In this document: positions 1 to 5,451 of the stretch, in pieces | Layout: each line of letters starts with the position of its first letter | How positions within the stretch are numbered: the first letter of the stretch is position 1 | Source of the DNA: Bacteroidales bacterium UBA1733 | Lineage (GTDB): Bacteria > Bacteroidota > Bacteroidia > Bacteroidales > UBA3663 | NCBI GenBank assembly: GCA_002315795.1 | Contig: DCIF01000014.1 | Coordinates: forward strand, 1 to 6,280 | Length of the DNA: 6,280 bases | Direction of reading: 5' to 3' | Made by a program: the position numbers and the translations under genes | The notes under the pieces: generated by a model | Databases searched by the model: none | What the model was told of the DNA's origin: nothing | Seen by the model: only the letters and a program-made list of their open reading frames with translations

Positions 1-68
1 ATCAGAATCCTCTGGCTACGCCGGATGACTTTGATTACTTTTGCTGTCAGTCAATAGGTGACAGATAG
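1..68 (+). CDS. 3' end of an upstream gene of unknown function (partial)
   Basis: An open frame starting at base 3 runs from the left edge to a TAG at 66-68 and encodes QNPLATPDDFDYFCCQSIGD followed by R. The residue composition (acidic and aromatic, with no odd runs) looks like a genuine protein C-terminus. The stop lies only 5 bases before the next start, matching the tight spacing seen elsewhere in the window. About 21 residues are too few to assign a family, so no function is proposed. A second frame starting at base 1 is also open to a TAG at 55-57, but its translation looks less protein-like. The call rests on composition and spacing only. Confidence 0.45.
   Translation, partial: QNPLATPDDFDYFCCQSIGDR
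36..43 (+). promoter_or_regulatory. Candidate Bacteroidota -7 promoter box (TACTTTTG)
   Basis: TACTTTTG matches the TAnnTTTG consensus of the -7 element used by the primary sigma factor of Bacteroidota. It lies 30 bases ahead of the ATG at 74, which would give a short leader of roughly 20-25 bases. No good TTTG -33 element is visible about 19-21 bases further upstream, and the box lies inside the probable tail of the previous gene, so it may be chance. It is the only site in the window where I found the full -7 consensus suitably placed ahead of a gene. Confidence 0.3.
44..64 (+). repeat. Short inverted repeat ahead of the MmcQ/YjbR gene
   Basis: CTGTCA (44-49) and TGACAG (59-64) are perfect 6-base inverted arms around a 9-base spacer. 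The repeat sits between the candidate -7 box (36-43) and the start codon at 74, overlapping the stop of the upstream frame. It could be an operator half-site pair or a weak leader hairpin. There is no T-run after it, so it is not a standard intrinsic terminator. Six-base arms occur by chance fairly often, so its significance is doubtful. Confidence 0.25.
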
Positions 69-73
69 ATACT

Positions 74-433
74 ATGAATATCGAGGAAGTAAGGGAATTC
101 TGCTTGACGCTGCCATACGTCACCGAGGATGAGTTCTTTCCTGGTATCATCACTTTCCGTATCGAAGGCAAGTGGTTCCTGATGATGTGGCTGGAAGCGC
201 CTGAGCCAAGGGTTGCTGTGAAGTGTGACCCAGCTCTAGCGATAGAACTGCGCGAACGGTATCGCGGCGTTGAGCCGGCCTACCACATGAACAAGAAGAT
301 GTGGAACGACCTCTATCTGGAGAGAGACCTTGACGAGGAAGAAATCAAGAAGTGGATTAGGCACTCATACGAGGAGGTGGCCAAGAAACTTCCGAAGACT
401 ATCAGACAAAAATATCAATTAAGTTTATCTTAA
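74..433 (+). CDS. MmcQ/YjbR-family protein
   Basis: This 119-residue protein has the usual length and pattern of the MmcQ/YjbR family (a CyaY-like fold with a double-wing appearance). N-terminal helix residues 3-12 are followed by the family's F-P-x(n)-TFR strand (22-29), a GKxF turn (32-35), the VKCDP segment (49-53), the strongly conserved AYHMNKKMW block (69-77) and a C-terminal HSYEEV helix (97-102) ending in KLPK. Members are often annotated as DNA-binding because of structural similarity. The biochemical role is not established, and nothing here identifies a target. The ATG at 74 starts directly on the conserved N-terminal helix. The protein lacks a signal peptide and should be cytoplasmic. 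The gene ends 5 bases before the metallo-hydrolase gene, so the two are probably co-transcribed, though no functional link is evident. Confidence 0.9.
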   Translation: MNIEEVREFCLTLPYVTEDEFFPGIITFRIEGKWFLMMWLEAPEPRVAVKCDPALAIELRERYRGVEPAYHMNKKMWNDLYLERDLDEEEIKKWIRHSYEEVAKKLPKTIRQKYQLSLS

Positions 434-438
434 GATGA

Positions 439-1497
439 ATGAAGCATAAGAAAATGTATATCTTCATATTTTTGCTCCTGACCGTGATCTGTGTCGCACC
501 TATTGTCCTGAGCCAACCCTGCTTCGGACGCAATCCTCGTGGCGCACGTTTGGAGAAGGTCAAGAAATCGCCTTACTACAAGGATGGAGAGTTTCAGAAT
601 GAGGATACCACGGTATTGATGACAGGCAAGAGCAGTTTCTGGGATATGGTCACTGGCAGGAAGAAGAGCAAACGCCTGATTCCCAAAGAAGGCGAAGTGC
701 AGGTCATCAAGAATGATCTCAAGCATCTTCCCAAGGATAAGGACTTGTATGTCTGGTTCGGACACAGCTCGTTTCTCTTACAACTGAGCGGTAGGACCAT
801 CCTTGTGGATCCTGTCTTCATCGCATTCTCTCCAGTCCGCTTCATCGGCAAAGCGTTTCCTGGTACCGACATCTACAAACCCGAGGACATGCCAGACACG
901 ATAGACTATCTTATCATCTCGCATGATCATTACGACCATCTTGACCATAAGACTGTGGTTGCGCTGAAGGACAGAGTCGGTAAGGTCATCTGTCCATTGG
1001 GTGTAGGTGAGACCTTTGAGCATTGGGGATATGCCAAAGAGCAGATCATTGAGCTTGACTGCAATGAAGATTTTACCGATGGCTTTATCTTCCATTGCCT
1101 GCCTACACGTCATTTTTCAGGCCGCTCGCTCAAAAGGAATACTACACAGCGAGCTTCATGGCTCTTCGAGACACCCCTTCGCAAGGTATTCTACTCGGGT
1201 GATGGAGGCTATGGTGTGCGATTCAAGCGTTTTGGCCAGCAATTCCCTGACATTGACCTAGCCATCATGGAGAATGGTCAGTACGATGTCAACTGGTGCA
1301 ACATACACACGATGCCAGAGGAATTGGGTAAGGAGGTCAGCGAACTTCATCCAAATCGCTTCGTTACCGTGCATCACTCCAAGGTGGCACTTGCCAATCA
1401 TGCCTGGGATGAGCCACGGGAGAATGAGCGCAAGGCGGCAGAAGTCAGTGGTATTCCTCTGATAACCTGCTGCATCGGAGAGATCGTAACACTTTAA
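439..1497 (+). CDS. Membrane-anchored MBL-fold metallo-hydrolase, NAPE-PLD/UlaG-like
   Basis: This 352-residue protein begins with a hydrophobic segment (about 7-25) after a basic MKHKK start, which suggests a signal anchor or signal peptide, with the catalytic domain outside the inner membrane. The metallo-beta-lactamase domain starts at WFGHSSF (106-112) and GRTILVDP (118-125), a pattern typical of the UlaG/NAPE-PLD branch. Metal ligands are visible: the HxHxDH motif (H162, H164, D166, H167), H225 in PTRHF, D255 in SGDGGY, and H312 or H313 in TVHHSKVAL. The closing segment, ALANHAWDEP, is close to the ALANE...EP of NAPE phospholipase D. Family knowledge supports hydrolysis of a phosphodiester such as an N-acyl-phosphatidylethanolamine, but the substrate is inferred. 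The residue before Cys28 is Pro, so there is no good lipobox. An internal ATG (Met6) would keep most of the hydrophobic segment. It lies in a close co-directional run. Confidence 0.87.
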   Translation: MKHKKMYIFIFLLLTVICVAPIVLSQPCFGRNPRGARLEKVKKSPYYKDGEFQNEDTTVLMTGKSSFWDMVTGRKKSKRLIPKEGEVQVIKNDLKHLPKDKDLYVWFGHSSFLLQLSGRTILVDPVFIAFSPVRFIGKAFPGTDIYKPEDMPDTIDYLIISHDHYDHLDHKTVVALKDRVGKVICPLGVGETFEHWGYAKEQIIELDCNEDFTDGFIFHCLPTRHFSGRSLKRNTTQRASWLFETPLRKVFYSGDGGYGVRFKRFGQQFPDIDLAIMENGQYDVNWCNIHTMPEELGKEVSELHPNRFVTVHHSKVALANHAWDEPRENERKAAEVSGIPLITCCIGEIVTL

Positions 1498-1512
1498 GTA
1501 ATATACTAATGT

Positions 1513-2043
1513 ATGAATCGTATATTATCTATCATCATCTTGGCACTCTTTGCCATAAAAACGTTCGCTATGGACATAGAAATCAAGATAAACGGCAAGA
1601 CGTTCACGGCTCAGATTGAGGACACGGAAACAGGCAGGGCTTTCTGCGACCTTCTTCCGATGACGCTCGACATGACCGAACTGAACGGCAATGAGAAGTA
1701 CCATTATCTATTGAATGGTCTTCCGACGAATGCTCAGTATTGCAGTACGATCAACGCTGGTGACCTGATGCTGTTCGGCAACTCCTGTGTAGTGCTTTTC
1801 TACGGTCAGGCAGGAGGCTATAGTTATACCCTTTTGGGCAAGCTCACCTCTACAGAAGGACTTGCAGAAGCTGTGGGAACAGTAAATGTCAGCGTCACAT
1901 TTTCCATGGCTACTAATGGAATCCTGGAAGTAAAAGACAATCCGAATGGTGCTGACCAAATCTATGACCTGTCTGGCAGGAAGTTGGACAAGGAACCAGA
2001 AAAGGGTGTGTTCATCAAAAATGGTATGAAAGTTTCAAAATAA
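1513..2043 (+). CDS. Exported cyclophilin-like-fold protein with a C-terminal sorting-type tail
   Basis: This 176-residue protein has three parts. Residues 1-19 form a signal peptide (MNR, then a hydrophobic core, then KTFA with likely cleavage before Met20). Residues 21-130 match the bacterial cyclophilin-like-fold family (the group annotated Cyclophil_like2): IEIKINGKTF, the FCDLLPMTLDM segment, LNGNEKYHYL, the INAGDLMLFGN block (80-90), the LFY strand and the LLGKL turn. Residues 150-176 form a tail, IYDLSGRKLDKEPEKGVFIK followed by NGMKVSK, of the type that ends many exported Prevotella and Bacteroides proteins. Small members of this family usually lack such a tail. The molecular activity of the family is not established; a peptidyl-prolyl isomerase role should not be assumed. 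The stop is 2 bases before the flavoprotein ATG, indicating co-transcription with a redox gene. Two residues, C77 and C92, could form a disulfide after export, which is inference. Confidence 0.85.
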   Translation: MNRILSIIILALFAIKTFAMDIEIKINGKTFTAQIEDTETGRAFCDLLPMTLDMTELNGNEKYHYLLNGLPTNAQYCSTINAGDLMLFGNSCVVLFYGQAGGYSYTLLGKLTSTEGLAEAVGTVNVSVTFSMATNGILEVKDNPNGADQIYDLSGRKLDKEPEKGVFIKNGMKVSK

Positions 2044-2045
2044 AA

Positions 2046-2588
2046 ATGAATATGAAGAAAGTAATCGTAATATCTACAAGCTTTCGTAAAGGCTCAAACA
2101 GCGATATGCTCGCTGATAAGTTCATTGAGGGAGCAACTGCTGCCGGACACGATGTAGAGAAGATTTCTCTTGTCGGCAAGGAAATGAAGTTCTGCATCGG
2201 CTGCCTTACCTGTGGCACAACCCACAAGTGCTGCATCAAGGATGATGTACCTGCTATCATGGATAAGGTGCTCAATGCCGATGTGGTGGTTTGGGCAACT
2301 CCTATCTATTACTATGAGATGAGCGGACAGATGAAGACGCTCATTGACCGCATGAACCCAATGTATTCACTAGATTACAAGTTCCGCGAGGTTTATATGC
2401 TCACAACCGCTGCCGAGGATGAACCTGAAGTGCCTAAGCGTGCAGAAGCCGGTCTCACAGGCTGGATTGACTGCTATCCTGAGAGCCGACTTGTAGGCAC
2501 TCTGTTCTGTGGTGGTGTCAATGATGCCAGAGAGATTGAGGGCAATGCCAAGTTACAGGAAGCTTACGAAATGGGTAAGAATGTATGA
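2046..2588 (+). CDS. Flavodoxin-family NAD(P)H-dependent oxidoreductase with iron-sulfur-type cysteine cluster
   Basis: This 180-residue cytoplasmic protein has a flavodoxin-like fold. Strand VIVIS (6-10) leads into the FMN-phosphate loop STSFRKGSNS (10-19). Residues 50-67 hold C50-x2-C53-x2-C56-x5-C62 plus C63 and DD (66-67). TPIYYYEMSGQMKTLIDR (85-102) is the flavin/substrate-binding signature of the NADPH-dependent FMN reductase and iron-sulfur flavoprotein branch. The cysteine spacing fits the compact CX2CX2CX4-7C motif of archaeal iron-sulfur flavoproteins, so a [4Fe-4S] cluster is possible. Many relatives with a similar motif are annotated only as flavodoxin-family proteins. The likely role is two-electron reduction of quinones or other electrophiles, which is inferred. 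The ATG at 2046 is chosen for its position 2 bases after the previous stop; Met3 (2052) is an alternative. The stop overlaps the next start as ATGA, implying translational coupling to the acetyltransferase. Confidence 0.88.
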   Translation: MNMKKVIVISTSFRKGSNSDMLADKFIEGATAAGHDVEKISLVGKEMKFCIGCLTCGTTHKCCIKDDVPAIMDKVLNADVVVWATPIYYYEMSGQMKTLIDRMNPMYSLDYKFREVYMLTTAAEDEPEVPKRAEAGLTGWIDCYPESRLVGTLFCGGVNDAREIEGNAKLQEAYEMGKNV

Positions 2589-3397
2589 CGGTAGAACAGT
2601 TCAGACAGCACATGGCAGATGGTCTTCCTGTCGAGAACGGCTCGGAGGCACACCTGCTTATGCACCAGATGTCGCAGGAGGCACTTCGTATAACGGCTGA
2701 GATCAACGGCAAGTACCATGAACCAGCAGAACTACGCAAGCTGCTTGCTGAGCTCTGGGGCCATGACGTTCCAGAGAGCATTGGCATGTTCCCTCCTTTC
2801 GGTACGGATTGCGGTAAGAACACTTGGGTAGGCGAACGCACGTTCATCAACATGGGCTGTAAGTTCCAGGATCAAGGTGGCATCTTCATCGGCAATGACT
2901 GTCTTATCGGACATAATGCCACCCTCTGCACCATCAACCACAATCCCGATCCTGAGCATCGAGGTGACATGACCTTCAAACCAATTCGTATTGAAGATAA
3001 GGTCTGGCTGGGAGCAAACGTAACGATCCTGCAAGGTGTTACAATCGGCGAAGGAGCCATTGTGGCTGCTGGAGCGGTTGTAAACAAGGATGTTGCTCCA
3101 AGGACTGTTGTGGGTGGTGTTCCAGCGAAGTTTATCAAGGCAATTGTCTCAGAAAGTAAGGATGAGCAATTTCAGTCATTGCTCGACAGCTTGCTGAAGA
3201 CCTTCATTGACAAAGGATATACCGCTGAGGATTTCTATGGAGGCTGTACGCTCTGTGGCGATGCCAATGAGTTCGCCCTTGACATCATTGATGCAGCAGT
3301 CAAGCAATCTAACCCTACTATCGCCCAGGATGACCTGAATAAGACTACAGAAAGACTCTATAGGGAGCTGCATAAACTATTATCAGAAACCAACTAA
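2585..3397 (+). CDS. Maltose/galactoside-type sugar O-acetyltransferase with C-terminal extension
   Basis: This 270-residue protein is built on the left-handed beta-helix acetyltransferase fold. An N-terminal helical Mac-type region (about 1-58, ending AELRKLLAELWG) precedes hexapeptide coils from about 77 to 181, including FIGNDCLIGHNATL (101-114), VWLGANVTILQGVTIGEGAI (140-159) and the VVGGVPAK closure (175-182). His119 in TINHN aligns with the catalytic His of this family, which acetylates sugar hydroxyls using acetyl-CoA. Typical members end near residue 190-200. This one continues with about 85 residues, mostly predicted helical, containing CTLC (221-224) and the tail KTTERLYRELHKLLSE (253-268). 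I do not recognise that extension. The reading frame is continuous, so it is not an obvious frameshift fusion. The start overlaps the flavoprotein stop by 4 bases. The true substrate is unknown; the redox neighbours hint that it may not be a dietary sugar. Confidence 0.88.
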   Translation: MTVEQFRQHMADGLPVENGSEAHLLMHQMSQEALRITAEINGKYHEPAELRKLLAELWGHDVPESIGMFPPFGTDCGKNTWVGERTFINMGCKFQDQGGIFIGNDCLIGHNATLCTINHNPDPEHRGDMTFKPIRIEDKVWLGANVTILQGVTIGEGAIVAAGAVVNKDVAPRTVVGGVPAKFIKAIVSESKDEQFQSLLDSLLKTFIDKGYTAEDFYGGCTLCGDANEFALDIIDAAVKQSNPTIAQDDLNKTTERLYRELHKLLSETN

Positions 3398-3408
3398 TAT
3401 TTGATATT

Positions 3409-3684
3409 ATGATCAGATTCAACGTATTTTTTCAGGCTAAGGCCGGAAAGTATAATGAAGCATTGGAGCTAACCCTCCAGCTTGTAGCAGAATCTCAGAA
3501 GCATGAAGGTTGTGTAGCCTACGATGTCTTCGAGAGCGGTACACGTAAGGATGTCTTCATGCTTTGTGAGACCTGGGCTTCGAGGGATGCACATGCTGCA
3601 CACATTGCAACAGCCTCCTTCAAGGAGCTCATGCCAAAGATTGAAGCATGTGGAGTAATCAAGGCAGAGCATTTTGAGTTCTGA
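3409..3684 (+). CDS. ABM-domain putative quinol monooxygenase (YgiN-like)
   Basis: This 91-residue protein is a single antibiotic-biosynthesis-monooxygenase (ABM) ferredoxin-like domain of standard length. It opens with a strand (2-10), then AKAGKYNEALELTLQLVAES (about 10-29), the hallmark HEGCVAYDVFES (32-43), a strand with LCETWASRDAHAAH (52-65), and TASFKELMP (68-76). These are the landmarks of YgiN-like quinol monooxygenases and related dimeric cofactor-free oxygenases. Family knowledge suggests oxidation or isomerisation of a quinol-like aromatic, but many members are uncharacterised. No signal peptide is present, so it should be cytoplasmic. It follows the acetyltransferase by 11 bases and is the last member of the redox-flavoured group. 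The start at 3409 gives the canonical short N-terminus. Confidence 0.88.
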   Translation: MIRFNVFFQAKAGKYNEALELTLQLVAESQKHEGCVAYDVFESGTRKDVFMLCETWASRDAHAAHIATASFKELMPKIEACGVIKAEHFEF

Positions 3685-3701
3685 ACATTGAATCATCAAA
3701 T

Positions 3702-4193
3702 ATGTTAGACTTTTGTGCGATCGACTTTGAGACAGCGAACTGTGAGAGCAGCAGCGTTTGCTCTGTCGGAATAGTTGTTGTGCGAGGCGGAGAGGTAGTA
3801 GATACGTTCTACTCGCTCATCCAGCCGGAGCCCAACTACTACAACTATTTCTGTCAGCGTGTCCATGGACTGAGCTGCAGAGACACTGACGATGCTCCTG
3901 TCTTTCCTCGTGTCTGGGAACAGATAGAGCCGCTGATCGAAGGTCTTCCGTTGGTCGCACATAATGCCAGGTTTGATCAGGGATGTCTGAAGGCGGTCTT
4001 CAGGGTGTATCAGATGGATTATCCTGACTATGTTTTCTATGATACGCTGAAGGCTTCACGAAAGGCATTCCCTGATGCACCGAACCACCAGCTGCATACC
4101 ATTGCAGCACTGTGTGGCTTTGATTTGAAGAATCATCATCATGCGCTGGCTGACGCAGAAGCTGCGGCTGCTATTGCCATAAATATATTGTAG
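3702..4193 (+). CDS. Stand-alone DEDDh 3'-5' exonuclease (DnaQ/RNase T superfamily)
   Basis: This 163-residue protein contains all three exonuclease motifs of the DEDDh family. ExoI is IDFETAN (D8 and E10), ExoII is AHNARFD (D92), and ExoIII is HHALADA (H146 and D151, the H-x4-D spacing). The four acidic residues bind two divalent metals, and the His activates water for 3'-5' hydrolysis of DNA or RNA ends. The protein ends just after ExoIII, so it has no polymerase, BRCT or helicase partner domain. Its size fits stand-alone proofreading-like or nucleic-acid-processing nucleases. It is not clearly the polymerase III epsilon subunit, since there is no C-terminal polymerase-binding tail. It sits 17 bases after the monooxygenase gene and 4 bases before the lipoprotein gene. 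Genomic context gives no substrate clue. Confidence 0.9.
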   Translation: MLDFCAIDFETANCESSSVCSVGIVVVRGGEVVDTFYSLIQPEPNYYNYFCQRVHGLSCRDTDDAPVFPRVWEQIEPLIEGLPLVAHNARFDQGCLKAVFRVYQMDYPDYVFYDTLKASRKAFPDAPNHQLHTIAALCGFDLKNHHHALADAEAAAAIAINIL

Positions 4194-4197
4194 TAAT

Positions 4198-4833
4198 ATG
4201 AATAAGACTTTATTCTTAATCGGTTATCTATATGTAGTATCTTCGTTGCTTCTTTTCTCCGGATGCGAGACAAAGAAGGAACACAAGTGTATCAGTCCCA
4301 TGCCTTCAGGAATAGAAGTCGAGGCATTGACGGACTGTACGGTTCCAGCCTCATTCACTACGGATGATTTCCTCTGGATGGGCGGTAATCTAAGGATGAC
4401 TGTATATAGTGAAGACCTATATGATACAGTGGAGATTTCTCAGATGCAGTTAGGTGATACACTGGTCTATCAGGGCAGTCCTTTGGTTATTACGAGTCTT
4501 GAAGAAGACAGAGGAACCCTTAATGTCAACGGTGGTGTTGAGATGGGAGGTTGTTGGTTACAGGGCTATGAGGGTGGAACCTACAGGGTATATACCTTCG
4601 ATGACCATTCCATCTATAGCAAGTTGGGTACTACTGAGGTGGCTCTGTCAGAGGATTTCGTCATCATTGACTGCCAAGAGTTCCCTGATGAACCGTCGGA
4701 TACCATTCGCACGGATCAGAAGCTATACCTCGAAAACCTCGAAGGTTACCGTAAAGAGTTCTATTCTATCAATACAAGGGTAGTCATCGAGAATGGTATG
4801 GTCACAGAGATCAATCGTCACTGGATTCCATAA
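4198..4833 (+). CDS. Lipoprotein of unknown function
   Basis: This 211-residue protein starts with a lipoprotein signal peptide. A hydrophobic stretch (about 5-21) ends in LFSGC, with Cys23 as the likely lipidated residue, followed by the charged segment ETKKEHK. The mature part is rich in alternating hydrophobic and polar residues and in Gly/Asp turns, suggesting a mostly beta fold with strands around 66-72, 89-102, 107-112, 125-135 and 151-159. It contains three further cysteines after the N-terminal region (about C47, C119 and C159). The C-terminus, RVVIENGMVTEINRHWIP, forms a last strand and turn. I do not recognise a family and propose no function. It should be anchored in the periplasm or outer membrane. 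The gene begins 4 bases after the exonuclease stop and ends 15 bases before the HAD phosphatase gene. Confidence 0.82.
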   Translation: MNKTLFLIGYLYVVSSLLLFSGCETKKEHKCISPMPSGIEVEALTDCTVPASFTTDDFLWMGGNLRMTVYSEDLYDTVEISQMQLGDTLVYQGSPLVITSLEEDRGTLNVNGGVEMGGCWLQGYEGGTYRVYTFDDHSIYSKLGTTEVALSEDFVIIDCQEFPDEPSDTIRTDQKLYLENLEGYRKEFYSINTRVVIENGMVTEINRHWIP

Positions 4834-4848
4834 CAAAACCGAAACAAT

Positions 4849-5451
4849 ATGATCAAGAATCTTATATTTGACTTCGGTAAGGTTTTGGTGGACTACGATT
4901 TCTTCCATGCCATTCGCCAGTATTTCGAGACAGAAGCCGACCTTCAGGAGTTTGCCGAACTGTTCACCAGCATGGAGTTCCTTAACCGTTGCGACATGGA
5001 AGTAGTGCCATTCGCAGAGATCATCAAGGACTCGCAGCGGCGTTATCCTAAGTTCGAGTTCCAGCTCCAGAAGTTCTATGACAACTACCCTGAGTTCGTA
5101 ACCAATGAGATACCAGGCATGAGAGACCTGCTTACAAGACTCAGAAATGAGGGATATAAACTCTATGGCTTGACCAATTGGTGCAGTATGGTGCATAAGG
5201 TCATGGAGAAATGGGATATTCTCACCATGCTGGATGGTAGAATCATTTCGAGCGAAGAGAAGCTGATCAAGCCTGATGTGGCCATTTTTGAGCGACTGTG
5301 CGAAAAATATGGTCTGAAGCCAGAGGAATGTGTCTTTACTGATGATAGAGCCTCGAATGTGGAGGGAGCTGTCAAAGCAGGTATGCAGGGTATTGTGTTC
5401 TGCAATGCGGAACAATACGAGTCGGAACTTAGAAATATCTTGAAACAATGA
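4849..5451 (+). CDS. HAD-superfamily (subfamily IA, YihX-like) phosphatase
   Basis: This 200-residue protein has the four HAD motifs. Motif I is IFDFGKVLVDYD with nucleophile D8. The usual second Asp is replaced by Gly10, as in YihX-type sequences that read DLGNV. Motif II is LYGLTNW with T109. Motif III is K141 in EKLIKPD, and motif IV is FTDDRASN with D165 and D166. An alpha-helical cap lies between motifs I and II (about 16-88). Family members hydrolyse small phosphorylated metabolites through an aspartyl-phosphate intermediate; YihX itself acts on glucose-1-phosphate. The substrate here is unknown. The stop overlaps the start of the pantothenate kinase-like gene as ATGA, so the two are translationally coupled and may act in one pathway. 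The protein has no signal peptide and should be cytoplasmic. The ATG at 4849 lies immediately before motif I, which fixes the start. Confidence 0.9.
   Translation: MIKNLIFDFGKVLVDYDFFHAIRQYFETEADLQEFAELFTSMEFLNRCDMEVVPFAEIIKDSQRRYPKFEFQLQKFYDNYPEFVTNEIPGMRDLLTRLRNEGYKLYGLTNWCSMVHKVMEKWDILTMLDGRIISSEEKLIKPDVAIFERLCEKYGLKPEECVFTDDRASNVEGAVKAGMQGIVFCNAEQYESELRNILKQ

Noticed and set aside
435..449. Tiny leader frame ATG AAT GAA GCA TAA overlapping the metallo-hydrolase start
   Set aside because: Four codons with no regulatory features; the ATG at 439 gives the signal-anchor protein and is the better start.
514..525. Possible lipobox at Cys28 of the metallo-hydrolase
   Set aside because: The residues before the Cys are SQP, and Pro at -1 does not fit a lipoprotein signal; a signal anchor or ordinary signal peptide fits better.
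430..765. Antisense frame over the 5' part of the metallo-hydrolase gene
   Set aside because: It opposes the signal anchor and start of the MBL-fold domain, and its translation resembles no family.
3396..3403. Promoter-like AATATTTG just before the monooxygenase start
   Set aside because: It misses the first base of TAnnTTTG, has no -33 TTTG and is so close to the ATG that the transcript would be leaderless.
4735..4747. Hairpin AACCT-CGA-AGGTT
   Set aside because: It lies inside the lipoprotein coding region with only 5-base arms and no T-run; it is expected by chance.
4454..4783. 109-codon + strand frame inside the lipoprotein gene
   Set aside because: It lies entirely within a gene that has a clear lipoprotein signal peptide, and its own translation lacks domain-like features.
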